A stretch of DNA of 64,000 nucleotides from Ciona intestinalis (GCF_000224145.3 NC_020167.2:800927-864926), one strand, 5' to 3'. Numbered from the stretch's first letter, positions 1-12,800 are shown. Notes: generated from the letters alone by a model not told the origin. Numbers and translations are program-made.

Positions 1-53
1 TATTTGGATATTATATGTCCTAAAGGTGTCCCATCCACCCCACCCTATTATAC
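1..53 (-). repeat. MITE copy, terminal fragment
   Basis: End of the ~200-bp MITE family (aaggtgtcccatc...caccctattata), cut by the window start. Confidence 0.75.
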
Positions 54-1170
54 CGAAGTTTAGATTCTATTAAAAACTAGATATTGCATCCGCGCATTCA
101 GCACAAGCCACTTCTCATATTTTCTCTCGAAGTGACTTTGGCCGATTTTCAAATATGTTTTCCATACATTTTTTGTTATTATTACACTAGGGTGGGACAA
201 CATAAATCACATTTTAAAATCTATTTTTGTGGTTTCCAGTATGATTATAACGGAAAACATGCAACAGCTTTATTTAACAGTATTTTCACAGCTATAAGCG
301 GACGCGGAAAAGCGAGAGATTGCTTCTATTAAAATTGGCGATGAATGAACATAACGATTTTCAGTTGTCGAAAAAGGTGTAGCGGTAAGGTGCTGATTTT
401 GAATGCTGGCTAAATCATATTAAAACTATAAACTTTTTGCAGTTTAAGAGTTCGAGCCATCAGTTCGCCAGATGCCAGACTTGTTCGTTTAAAGAGCGTG
501 CCGTATTTCTCCGCGAGTCATCTTACACTACTATATTTTGTATTAAAAAAACATGAAACGTTATACAGACAAAAATTCCCTTTAAAGTTACGATCTTTCC
601 AGGACGCGAAAATTGTTTTCCAGCTCTACGTCATGACAACCATGGAGGTAGAAGAGGTTCTCTTCTTGGATTGCCTTCTTTATTTCCCCCTCTCCTTCTC
701 TCGTCCAACCAGGAGCGCAGACAATGCACAACATCTACGTCATATCTAATGTCGAGTTTGTTAACAAAAAGCTGAAAAAAATTAGTTTAAATATGATAAT
801 GAGAGTGACGTAAAATCTGCCTTGTTTTTGAATTTTACACAAGATTTTCATGACACGTTTAAGCCTAAAATAAATTCTCCTTCAATACAAATATAACCGA
901 AATACTATCATGTTAAAGGGGCATACCAACGAAAATCAAAATTTGTGTATGGATAGATATGCTTAATGTAACCTAAAGGTACTATCAAAGTTTGCCAAAA
1001 CGATACGGCTTCTAAAAAAACTCGCTAGAGTAAAAAAAATACGCTTGGTTGCGCATGTAAAACAAACGGCCGAAGACTGCTGTTGCGACACTGATCAGAA
1101 AGGAAATATGATCTTTAAATCATATAAAGCAGGTCTTTCACGGACCAGCTCAATATTTTTTTATTTACTG
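54..1170. other. No gene seen
   Basis: Only short chance reading frames. A tRNA B-box-like gttcgagcc near 450 hints at an old SINE. Confidence 0.5.
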
Positions 1171-1347
1171 TGAACTTACTTTATCCTCGCGTGGCCGGAA
1201 AACGACAGTCGTTATCACACTGGTTTAACACCTCGTGCCAGCTTACGAGTTACCATGTATATGTTACTTTGTGGGTGATTATTTTTTGTTTATTTATTTA
1301 TTTTTTTTATATATCTGGCTGATCATCTGGACAACCCATTAGTGACC
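1171..1347 (-). repeat. tRNA-derived SINE, 3' half
   Basis: Matches the tail half of the full copy at 22611-22918 (tttatcctcgcgtggccgga...). Its left edge supplies the likely stop codon of the GCNT-like gene. Confidence 0.8.
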
Positions 1348-4300
1348 TACATATACTATATTATATTCCATTTTAGGTCTATAATAGCCAACAGCTTTAC
1401 AGTTGTAGCGTACTCTGCCAGTATTAATCTGATAACTACATTGCTCACGAAACAAAATCTGTGAAAACGAAACAACGTTTCTTCTAGGCTTCCTTGGACA
1501 ATAAAGGCTATATATGAAATTACACCAGTGAAAACTGCAGACATAATACTAATAAAAACATTACTCAATCAGGTCACACGGTCAACAAACAGCGGAGAAT
1601 GCGCAGCATTTCCTAAACGGTCGTCTATGACCTTTTCAGTTTGTCTTAACATTCCCCCAACCACAGGAAAAGTTTGACACAAGCAAAATTGCATATGTTG
1701 GATCGCGTCCGGTGGCCTTACGTTAACGGACGGTTCGCAAGTTTCGGACGTTATGTGTTCAATGTAAAGACGCCGTTGGAAGGCGTCGGACCGAATTACG
1801 GTAACGAACTGAAACGGATCCCGTGTACAGCCACCTTAAGTGCGCGCACTCAACCGAGAAGGTCTTAGTTACGCCAAGGGATAAATTATAATGTACGAAA
1901 AATAAGGCTCGTCACACACAGCTTATAGTGACTTCAGTTCATTCCAGCCAAGAACATACCCTGCCACCCATGGCCTACTCAATACATTGAGTAGGCCATG
2001 TGCCACCATATATACAATAACACATCAATTTAAACGTTTATTTCTTACCTCGTTTCGTTTGGTGAAAGAAAAAAGCGCCGATGTATTAAACACGCATATA
2101 CCATGATTGCTATAACCTATAAAAAAGAACGATATGATTTTTAAAACCGAAATATATTATTTATTTTAAATTAAATGCTCACCCAAACATTCTTTTTGGT
2201 CTACTTTATACATCCATTTAATATAACGGACCAACGTCCAACACTGGAAACCTGGTTTTCCACCTGGTGCGTCAGGTTCGTTATTCAAAGTCATCCAGTA
2301 TTGCTCGTCAGGACTGAAAACAAAATTTACATATAGTGGGGTGGGGAAAGATGGGACACCTTTAGCACAATCCTGGTCGTGTTTTAAACAATTAACAACG
2401 GTCTATGAACGTCGCGAGGACAAGGTTTTTTAATTCTTTGAATGTTCTTTGTTTACTACCAAAATGTACTAGAAAATAGAATAAAAAGATGTCCCATCTT
2501 CTCCCATCCTACTATATTATGGAATTAGAAGCAACGATATTATTTAACCCTTGACTGCGTTTTGTTACCAGCAGCGTGTTAACAATAGTCGTTTTAATAT
2601 TTTTCCTTTTTCCGCTGTTTTAGGTAATTGGATATTTGGGTGATTGAAGAGTTAGATAAAATTGTTTGCTCGTCTTGTTTGGCAGTAAACAATGAACATT
2701 TAAGAATTATTAAACCGTATCCTCATGACTCCCATAGACTGCTGTTAATTGTTTAAAACACGGTATTTTAATATTATGTGCTAAAAGTGTCCCGTCTCCC
2801 CCCTCCCCACTACCTTTTTTTTAAGAAACTGATTAAACATACGGCACAATGGCTATGTAACAAATTTATACACCTAAACGATTTTTGATGGTATCTAAAC
2901 TTTGTAAATGTAAATCATATTTTAAGAGCCAAAGGGTGTGTACATAGTTACACACGAACAACACGATTAACGTGTATGTAGACATGATTTAGGAACTATG
3001 CGTGTTTCGTTAGGTTTACCTGTAGGTGTCACGTGACCATTCAAGCAACGCTTTTGATTTATTCGTCTTGTAGATTACCCAGTCTATAAAATCTCTCGTG
3101 AAAAAGTTGTACGCCAAACTTTTGTTGATGGTCATGTTGTATGGGGGTGGCGGATGCTCAATATCGGTTTCACGCATTTTGGCAGGCTGGCTAGGGTCGG
3201 TTGCATTTTCCAATCTGTAAGAATCATAATTAAATATTGTGGCTTGGCTTATAGTACTCTTGGGGTAAGATGGATATATGGGTAGCACTTATAACAATCC
3301 CTAAATGTGTTTTAACCAAACAACACGGCTTTTTGGTGGAAACGGTTGTATATGTATTGCTGTAAATATTCGTGTTATCCCGTTCTGTTACCGTAGTTAT
3401 TTGGCACGTGGGCCAAATTATTTTCCATCAATTTCCTGCTTGATCAAAAGTGTTCAAAATGTACTTTAAAAAACTGATTGGTTGCTCGATGAAATACCTT
3501 TAACTTAGCATAGTCGTATAAACTTATTAGTTTAAAAGCATTAGTGAGTGATGAATGATCAAAAGCTCGTCAGTAACACAGTAAGCGGTACCTTGGATTT
3601 ATTTACGTTACATCGCAAATACAAATAAAAACATGGGGAATATTAATTTTTTTCATTTCCATTAAAAGAACATAAATACGAAATATTTGCACAGCTGGGC
3701 GAGCATGGAAGAGGCGAACTTACCGATACACAACTTGTGTCCTTCGTAATGTTAACTTATCGTGAGCTTTACAGCCAAGAATAAGGTTGGTGTTCTTCAG
3801 ATGTTTCATCTGTTCAATTATCTCCATATTGGTGCGCAACGGTTAATCCTAAAATTGGTAGGTGTAGATTTTCACTTTAGCCATGTAATGTTACGCTGTC
3901 TTTGTAACATTGTGAGGACAAGTATGTTTTATTTACTGTGTAGATATCTACACCTATATGATATCTTACCTGCCCACATAAATTAATTAAATACTTCCAT
4001 CGATATTGTTGCGGTTGAAAGTCAAGTAAATCTTTGAAGCAATTTAAATCTGCTTCCAGCCGGGAAACATGAGCATAAATCACTCTTTCCATGCGCGTTG
4101 CCATGAACACGTTGTCAAAGCATTCACTGATTGCAGTGGCAGCTAACTTGGTCGCTGGCGCAGATTTCGCGTCAATGTGTAAACAGTAAACGTTGTATGG
4201 AGTGTATATTGCACTAAGTAGCAATGCCAATTGCTGAATTCTGTCATGCGCAAGTATTGAATAAGCAAGTGTGAAGTTCTTCTCTTCTTCATGAACCTGG

Positions 4301-4758
4301 TATTCCGGCAACATAAAACGATATTTCCTGCGAAATTCGGTACAATTTTCCGACGCTGCTAGATAAATCTGTTCATCTGAAGTCGTATCCGCATTGCGAA
4401 CAAGGTAATCCCCATCGGTTTCTCCGCGCAGTAAACGATTACAAGTTTCATAGTTTATAGTTTCACGTTTACCGGCCGTGGTAATCTCTTTCAGAGGGAA
4501 GTTTGTGCTTGAAAATGTAGCTTCAGTTTCAGAAAATGTATTTGTGACGTGTGCTGGGAGGGTTGTGTCTTCATTGGCTGGTACAACTTGTGTTGGTGCA
4601 GCTTTTGTGGATCCAACATGCCTAGCGGGCAAATGTATATTGCTAGCAATATTCGCGACGTCGCGATGAACTTCAAGATGTTGATAATATAGTTGGTATA
4701 CCACCACCACCAACAATGTTAGATACACAGCTAAGCTGCATTTGGTCAACGAAACCAT
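1339..4758 (-). CDS. GCNT: Core-2-type beta-1,6-N-acetylglucosaminyltransferase (GT14), with in-frame stop
   Basis: Golgi type II membrane enzyme of the GCNT family, which adds a beta-1,6-GlcNAc branch to O-glycans. Exons read on the minus strand: 4758-3970, 3848-3724, 3214-3020, 2313-2183, 2116-2049 and probably 1458-1339. All phases agree, giving about 475 codons (human GCNT1 is 428 aa). Residues about 8-26 are a hydrophobic signal anchor, followed by a Thr/Ser-rich stem. Family landmarks: the FTLAYSILAHDR start of the catalytic domain, YLINLCGQ at the end of exon 1, SPDEQYW in exon 4 (its Glu, about residue 373, aligns with the catalytic base) and GICVF in exon 5. Exon 2 begins D-stop-P-L-R-T-N where the family has D-F/Y-P-L-K/R-T-N; the TAA at 3845-3843 is one base from a Tyr codon. 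It may be a null allele, a base error or a dying gene. The last exon is the least certain: only the acceptor, the phase and a weak C-terminal resemblance support it. The exact paralogue (GCNT1/3/4) cannot be told. Confidence 0.85.
1570..1968. other. GC-richer unexplained stretch in GCNT intron
   Basis: About 1620-1870 is clearly less AT-rich than its surroundings and has an open frame of 64 codons on the plus strand. No family was recognised, and there is no splice support on either strand. Confidence 0.4.
1969..2000. repeat. Near-perfect 32-bp palindrome
   Basis: 15-base arms (catggcctactcaat and its exact complement) around a 2-base centre, in the last intron of the GCNT-like gene. Confidence 0.9.
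2333..2517 (+). repeat. MITE copy
   Basis: Inverted-repeat ends (tagtggggtggggaaagatg / catcttctcccatcctacta) with TA at the borders. This family has no coding capacity and resembles the MITE known from Ciona as Cimi-1 (name from memory). It sits in an intron of the GCNT-like gene. Confidence 0.85.
2672..2816 (-). repeat. MITE copy, partial
   Basis: Same family, opposite orientation, lacking its 5' end. Lies in the same GCNT intron as the copy at 2333. Confidence 0.75.
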
Positions 4759-5914
4759 TTCATCAGGTTGAACTACATTATGGATTCCTTTACGTTGCTA
4801 AATAATTTTTACTCCACGGTTTGCTTGTCAGCAATTTTGCTACAAACATCTAAAGTGCGCATAACAACATAAATTTTTAAAGGTACTTGATTTCACTGTA
4901 CATAATGCCTGCTTTATATGGTACGGTTTTAACGAATTGTTTCTTGCTCAGTTAAGTATCATTTAAAACTAACTAAACAAATTTGTATTAGAATACAAAC
5001 TTTATTGTTTCTGTCTCTACATTTTTTTGCTGTAACTTAATAACTTATGCTATACCTACTTAATGACATATAACGTACAGTGCCGTACATTCTTTACATT
5101 ACACTAACAGCAGTACATGTAGGCGAACACCCGTGTCCGCGTCAGTATGGTAGGGTGCGGTTAAATAGAATAGTTCAACGCACGCCAGAGGAACTTTACC
5201 TTTTTGTCGCGTCATTACCTGTTATTCCACAACCTACACGAAGAGCATAAAAATAATATATAACAAAAAGTTAAGTTTGCATAAACTGATTAATCATGCC
5301 AGACTGCTAACGAATATTTGAAAGTTGCTACGCCTCCACTGCGATGTATGGATAATACTTAAACAGAAAAAAACCTTCAGGTGGCTGCACACCATATTTG
5401 TTTCGGTCCGTTTCCGTCCGTGTGCGCATACGCGCGGAACAATTCGGTCCGATGGCGTCTTTAAACTCAGAATCTCAACGTTAAACGTCTGTTATTATTC
5501 GTTTATGAGCGCATGAAGCTAATTTGATGTTGTGTAATCTGTCTACCTAGCAATTAAAAGGGGAACCAAAATTATAATTTCTTTACGCAGATAGTACTTA
5601 CTGAGCTAAAGCTACAATTTTAATATTTCCGAGTCAATCGTCATTTCATTTACTCGTAGCGTTACTGGTTTTTCTCAAACTAAACTTACAAAATCATCAT
5701 GTGTTATCGCTTCTAGATTTTAAGCTCTTATGGTCTTTATCAGTCTGCACATGTGGACGATATATCCGATAAACTGATAAAACAATGTATAGGAAACGGC
5801 ATCACATCATTAATCACAATAAACAATTGAACCTTTGATTCAACACATGAATCACACAAAAGCACAATTGGCACTGCTAGCTAACATTATATCGTACGTG
5901 GCTCCACGATAAGG
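4759..5914. other. Intergenic, 5' flank of GCNT-like gene
   Basis: No coding exon recognised. An AG 17 bases upstream of the GCNT ATG could be a leader acceptor. Confidence 0.5.
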
Positions 5915-6036
5915 GACAGACCATACGTTTTTTGTCCCAGTTGGTAGTAAACAACAAACAAAGAACCTTCTAAGGATATTTGAACATTATAGGCTAAAGG
6001 TGTCCCGTTTTTCCCCACCCTACTATTATATTATGA
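5915..6036 (-). repeat. MITE copy, internally deleted
   Basis: Right end intact (aaggtgtcccgtttttcccc). The middle is shortened compared with full copies. Confidence 0.7.
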
Positions 6037-6561
6037 CAACTCTGCGGTAAATTCACTTCTAACTTTAAGCTATATACTATTATTAAAAAAAAAATAAAAA
6101 AGCTATATACTAAAATCTATATTTAGTAGTTACTGCCAATAATAACATTAATAATTGGAAAAGAAGAAAGGCGTCTGCTAGCTGCAAATTGAACAGTAAC
6201 AAAGCTTATACACACGTCCCAATAATAGACTTGGTTAATATTTCGTATGCGAATCCAACAAACGTTTATAAATCTTTTTACTGGCTTCAGTGTTTAGCTG
6301 ACAACATTTATGTATCGTGTGAGCATTAATGTCAAGATACTGGGAAGACCTATTCCACAAATCATTAACATGCGGTCATAATATGACACGTACGTTGGTA
6401 AGGTATTCGTATTTGAAAGACATAACGCTCTAAAGTACATGCCTGATATTGTTACCTCTGACTTGGTCTAACGTCTGACACATGGTTGCAAATCGATGAA
6501 TAACTCGCATGGCCGGGATATGGACTTTAACACCCGACATAGCTTACTGGTCACGCTTAAG

Positions 6562-6753
6562 GTCGGGTGGGGGGAGATGGGACACTTTTTCAATCTATTT
6601 TCTCTTCCAATTTGGTAGTAAACAAACATTCAACGATTTTTTTATAAAACTTTATACTCACGGCTCCCATAGACCATTGTTAATTGTTTAAAACACGATC
6701 AGGATACTTAGTTATTATGTGTCAAAGGTGTCCCATCTTCCCCCACCCTACTC
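6562..6753 (-). repeat. MITE copy
   Basis: Near full-length copy with both inverted-repeat ends. Confidence 0.85.
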
Positions 6754-6868
6754 TTTGTCTACACTTCAGACCAAACATTTAACGAATGAACCAAAAAGAA
6801 ATATCAGACATATAAGGTTTATACACAGCCGAGGCAACGACAAAGCTTACCGAAATACTTTTTATACA

Positions 6869-7064
6869 TATAGTAGGATGGGGAGGGATGGGACACCTTT
6901 TGATACCATTTTCTCATCCCATTTAATAAACAAAGAACATTAGAAGAATTATAAAAACCTATTCCCACGACCTCCATAGGCCGTTAATAATTGTTGAAAA
7001 TACGATTAGTATATTTGGATATTATGTGCTAAAGGTGTCCCGTCTCCCTCCACTTTATTATATG
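6869..7064 (-). repeat. MITE copy
   Basis: Near full-length, same orientation as the copy 115 bp upstream. Confidence 0.85.
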
Positions 7065-7079
7065 TAACAAATACCATTG

Positions 7080-8690
7080 TTCATCAAATATGCTTCAAAA
7101 AGATTCTCGTAAACCACATCCTGTCGATCAGGCTGCCATGCTGCCGTGTGGTTAACAAATCGAAACCACTTCAACTCAGCTCGATAACCAAGAGACAACT
7201 AATTTGATGAACAAATGGCATGGACAAGCGAACGAACGAAATATAGTTACGACATATGCGAATTCTATAGAACGAGCAAATACAGTTGCTGTAACCAAGA
7301 GTACAGAATTGTGTGATTTCTTGCGAAACTTCTAGATGACCTAGACTGGGAAACGACAATCCGACAACTAATAGATAACCGAGACAGTTGGACTTTAAAC
7401 ACCAGCAAGAGTAACGAAGTCAACTGCAGCTCACCTGCAACCAACTCACCAACACGGGTGTCAAAATATACAAGAGTTTTTGACATTCATTCGTGGTTCT
7501 ATCGCTCGCTCTAAAATAAACCAGCACATTAAAGCCTAATATCAAATTGAGATGGACAGCATGGCAAAAACAACGATTACAACACCGTTTGGCCTTTTCG
7601 AATTCAATCGAATGCCGCTCGATCGAAAAAAAAACGAAAGCCAAATGTTTCAACGAGTCCCTGATGGCCATCATATGTTGCATTGTTTAAACTTTTCCTA
7701 TATGCATTATGTATCGATTATATCCTCGTTACAAGCAAAACAGAAGAATAACATAGAGAACACATATACGTCATCTGTTTACCCGAGTTGTGGATTATGG
7801 TGTTGTAATTAATCCAGCCAAGTGTGTTTGAAAAAAAAACGAACTTGCATTACTTTGACCGATGACCCTTGGTAGATCAAGATGGTATCCATCTTGTACA
7901 GGAACAGGTGCTGACGGCAATCACACAATATCCATGTTCACCATCTAAGAAATAATACTGCAACGATGTTTAGGCATCCTGGTTAATATTACCATCGATT
8001 TATCACAAACTGCACACACTTGGTGCCACAAAACAACATGCTGAAAACAACGTCAGTCAAGGGAAAGGCGAACTCATCTGATAAAACGCGGCTAAACTGG
8101 GATGGAAATACACACGCGCTTTCAACCATATTTATACGGATATCGTGGGACCGTTACATGTTTCGAATGGTTTTCGATAAGTAGTCTATTAACTTATATT
8201 GATCGTTTTACGCGATCACCTGAAGCCAACTGATACCTGCTATGACAGCAAAGTCAATAGCGCGAACATTTTTAACAACTGATGGTCATTGCACCTGCAA
8301 CTGCCGCCCTGACCGCGGTACTCGGTTTGAATCAGAGATGTTCGAACAATTCATGATGCTCAGATGTAGTACCCTATTCGTACCACAGCGTACCATTCAG
8401 CATCACCGAACGGTTCGATATAGAGAATGCACAGACAACTATAAAAGCATCTTTATAACACAAAGCACACCTGAACCATGGTCCGACATTTTATCACTCG
8501 TTCTTTTGGGATTGCGCACCTGCTTTAACGAGGTTATTAATTCGACGGCGGCTGAATTGGTCTACGGCATCGTGTTGTTTCCCCGGTGGTTTTTTCTTCA
8601 GTTGATATTCCCTATACTAACACAACTTTGTCCATTTCGCAATTACGTCGACTCTTCTCTGCACCGCGCTTCTTTCTTCCAATAAAACTT
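7080..8690 (+). mobile_element. Ty3/Gypsy LTR-retrotransposon relic (fossil)
   Basis: Recognisable parts are a reverse transcriptase piece (about 7545-7812, with a TPFGLFEFNRMP-like motif) and an integrase piece (about 8240-8600, with residues resembling the catalytic core and the SLVLLGLRT...TAAELVYG region). The stretch before the reverse transcriptase is probably more of the same element. It is old and broken in several places, and no terminal repeats were recognised. A MITE ends just upstream and an (ATT)n-type repeat starts just downstream. Confidence 0.8.
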
Positions 8691-8693
8691 TTT

Positions 8694-8812
8694 GTTACTA
8701 CGTGAGTTTTTTAACGACTGTCGTTTTACCGCTATATCCAGTCTTTTAATTTAAACCGTTCTTCAATCTTCGCTACCGTCATCGTAGAGACAAATAAAAG
8801 GTATTATAATTG
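8694..8812 (+). repeat. (ATT)n-type interspersed repeat, fragment
   Basis: Contains the family signature ctgtcgttttaccgctatatcc and cttcgctaccgt. Confidence 0.55.
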
Positions 8813-9881
8813 ATCATTTACTTGCAACACCTAATATTTCGATATTTCGGGATCTGATTGATCAGCCTATTGTAGAACTCGAAAGCGCACACGACACGAA
8901 GTGAACCCATAGAACAGAATATAACTAAGTTACATCATCTTATAGCAAGCTTATTGTATCAGCTATCTATTATTTAAGAACAATTTTATTGTTCAAAATA
9001 TATCAGGCAATTTGAGCCAAAGCACTGTGTTTGAGGCCAAAGCACTTAAAATGTCCCGGAATACAAGATCAGCGTATGTTGCACCAATCATACAAAATCA
9101 AGATGAACAAATTATTATCAAAAATAGATACAAGAAACATGCTTGAAGTGGGATTAACCATTTGCAACATATTTATAAAAGCTGAGCTGTATAGAAACCA
9201 CCATGATTATTATGACATCACAGACCGCATGAATCATAAAGTTGCAATGTACAACATGATTTGTTTTAGCACAAGTTACAGAAAGAGCACAAGAGTTCAA
9301 AGGATATTGGTCAATAGATTAACAATGTAGCAAAAAAAGTTTGGAAGCGTGTGTAGTGCATAGTTTAACAGTGAGCACATGATCTATTGTTGTACCTGGA
9401 ATATATAAGCATTAATTATAAAAATGTTAAAATACAAATAGATAAACTTATGACATTTATTTATCCTCCTGTGGCAATGACAGTTGTTATAACTCAGGTT
9501 CTCTATTTCATACACGACATGCCTGCTTACAAGTTATCGCGTATGTAACTTTGTGAGTGAATGTTTTTTGTACAGTTGACAATTTAAACAACCTAAAATA
9601 GAACTCGGGGTTAAAACGACTGTCCGCAAGTGTCTTGCACAAGAATACAAACGCTCGAAATGATATTGGCAAATACCATAAAACATAATATTCTTTGGTG
9701 GTATTTGCATCAAACATTAAATATAATATTGTTTGGCGACATTAAAAAGTTTTAATCAAAGCCACACCAATAAAAAAACGGTGGACTTCATCCAAATATA
9801 TGAAGCAACAACATATAGTTTTACTTTTAATCCAACCATAAACAAGTTGAGTGATTATTCTTAACTTTTTAATTCACTCAC
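8813..9881. other. No gene assigned
   Basis: Holds a SINE fragment. The missing last DAGLA exon could be here or lower, but no candidate fits in phase. Confidence 0.4.
9449..9600 (-). repeat. SINE fragment
   Basis: Diverged tail half of the tRNA-derived SINE. Confidence 0.65.
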
Positions 9882-12800
9882 CTTATGACTAAATTGAAAC
9901 GAATGTGATCGAGGAGGCTTTGGGATGAGATTTGGTTCAAAACGCGCTCGAAAGAAAGTTTCTTCATCCACCTGTTGCTTGTGGTGGGGTGGCATGGATT
10001 GGGAACGGAAATATTTTACATCCAATGTTTCCTTCTCATTATTTTGATCATCGAACTCAAGCAGAACAGGGTCAACCTATTAACACATTATGTGACAAAC
10101 TGATTCATTTTACTTGATGTGTTTTTGTGCATTCTCCTGTGACAAGGCAACTTGGGAGTTTTAACATGAGTGTCTTCATTTGCACCATATACGTATTAGC
10201 GTCATACACCCCTGAGTCAAACATGTGGTTTATGGGGATAAAATTTTACTACCCAAAAGTAAACATTGAGTTAAAGCAATCAAACAAAAGACACCCATAC
10301 TCACATGGTAGCAGAAGCGAGCTTAAACTCTCCTGTTACTGTGCTATGTTCCCTTATATATGTTTTTAGTAACAGGTTTATAAAACTGTGTACTTTTAAA
10401 AATATAAATATGTTAAGTTACAAACTTGTTCTTGCTGTTGCATCACATGATCATTCGATGCAAATGTTTCATTATCTGGAAATACACATGTGGTGTGAAT
10501 TAATATTTTATTTTCACATTTTAAAAAGTCATGAATAAACCATGAAACAATATGTTCACCTGTGTTGTGCACGGATGAATGTGCGAAAGTACTTTGTTGT
10601 GTATTGCTGTAAAGTAAATAAAAATACATCAGATTGTTTCAAGTTTTCTGATTTCAGATATTTCAGAGGTAATATAAAAAAAAGTGCTTGCAAAATGTTA
10701 GAAACAGGCAAACAAAAAATTACCTCGAAAAATTCTGATTTGTCTCGTTGGTTGAACAAGAAGGACCTTCATCCCACAACCTTTGATCTGTAACCTGAGA
10801 TACAAAATATTTGAATATCATCAATTTTTTCTGTTTACCGTCTATAAAAGGATCAGTGCCCATCATGTTCTACAGGTGTGCACCATATGCGATGGCTTTA
10901 TACACACCATGCAGTGTTTAAGTATGAAACTTTGTGGTGATGTCAATTTAAACTAACAAAACAATATCATATACCATTTCATGAGGTCTAACCAGTTTTC
11001 TGACAGTTTTTAAGGTTCAATTTTGTGAATAATTTGAAAATATGTAATACTAACTACCAAAACAGTGCTATAGTTGGTAAGTGCGCATGCCTCTAACTAT
11101 GAGGAAATGGGTCAACCCTGTCAGTGCTATCATTGTGGGCGCCTGGGTGTATATGTCCTTGGACAAGACACTTAACGGCAATTGCTCCAACCCAGTTGTA
11201 ACTAATAGGTTGTCTTAAGCTGGTAATAAAACATAAAAATCCAAAAATATAATTATTGAAGTAACATACATGGTAACTCGTAAGCTGGCAAGAGGTGTAT
11301 TAACACTCGTGTTATAAGGACTGTGGTTTTTCCGCCAAGTGAGGATGAAGTAAGTTACATTCATTCATTTATTTATTCAACTTACATGAAGGTTATTTAT
11401 CCTTGTTGGTATAAGCGGTGCATGACTTTCAAGAGTAGCTGCTTGTGAATATTTATCAGAAGTCTTCGTTCTATACGATTGAACCTTATAGATAAATAAT
11501 AAATATATCATGATTATTACATAATATTTGTTATAAATACAACAAACTATTAGCATTTAATATTTAAGCTAGGATTTGGTTAAAAAGCGCGACAAATTAA
11601 TAAATCGTATGAAATATTAACTAAAAGTGTTGTCTTATAAAGCTTAAGACCCCATGTTTTATATAATGTGTTTGTAGATTTACATAATCACAGAAGCGTC
11701 ATAGTCGATCGTTTTTACAAAATATGCTATCGTATATGATTCACTACATGTTTTACACAACATGTCGATGGTAGTTTAACAAGAAATAGATAGCAGTGTC
11801 GGGTCATTTCTATTTAGCGGGTCGGGTCATTTCTGAGGTTAGTATGGTGGCAAGCAATTCTAACTAGAGGTCAAACGTTTAAATGTTTATGATTTTTTAA
11901 CTCAATATCAAACATTTCACAAAAAAAAAGAATAAAAACCTTTTCTAATGCTTTCAACAATTCTTGTGGGAAATGGTGAGAAATCATATTCCCAGAAACA
12001 ATAATTTCATTAAAATGATTTGCATTGTCAGCATGAAGTGCATAATACTCTACAGATTCTTTCCTGAAATAAAGTTATAGATTTTATTTAAAAAACAGAG
12101 GTTAGAGACAAAGATTATAGCAAGTTAGATCTGTTTAACTTGTTAATAGAATGAGGTGTATGAAAACAGACAGTTGTATAGTAGGGTTGGGAAAGATGGG
12201 ACACCTTTAGCACTTAATATCTAAATATCCTGATCATGTTTCTAACGATCAACAATATTTCATGGTTATTTTAATTTTCTTTGTTTACTACTAAATGAGA
12301 CGAGAAAATAGAATGAAATGATGCTCCATCTTCCTCCACTCTACTATATAATATTTATGAAGCTGCCCTGCCACATAAAGATGATTATGCAATGATTGCC
12401 AATTCATATAAAGCCCAGGGTATAGGCCAATTCGGTAAAACCCTGTTTATCCTTGCTTGCTTGGACATTGGACCCACCCATATAGAATATAAGATCATAT
12501 ATTTAATCAACATAAAATTCAAACAAAAAAGTAAACATGGAAAATCACCTTGAATTGAACCAAGAACTTTGATCTTCCTGTTTACGATATATGACATGAA
12601 GTATCTTCCCTGGAGGATAAAGTTTCTCGGCCGAATTACTTCCTTCACCAGTTTCATTGAACTTCTCAGTAATGTTAGACTATAGTTTGAATTTACACAA
12701 CTTAGTAATTTGTAACTTGGATGTAAAAAAACAAACAAACCATTTCTATATGCTGTGAGAGATCAGCAGAAGAATCTTTTCCACAATGAAAAATGTTTCC

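Noticed and set aside
441-470. tRNA gene suggested by a B-box-like gttcgagcc
   Set aside because: No cloverleaf arms could be paired and no A box lies at the right distance. At most an old SINE head.
9031-9330. 99-residue plus-strand frame and a nearby MSRNTRSAYV start
   Set aside because: No homology, stops soon in the more natural frame, and no splice support.
10305-10332. 28-bp candidate DAGLA exon
   Set aside because: It fits its upstream neighbour but leaves a phase that puts a stop in the next exon. The 26-bp alternative at 10245-10220 keeps the frame.
11871-11939. Stop at 11873-11871 as the true DAGLA C-terminus
   Set aside because: Downstream in-phase exons with the DAGL-alpha tail motif make this more likely intronic, though a short isoform is not excluded.
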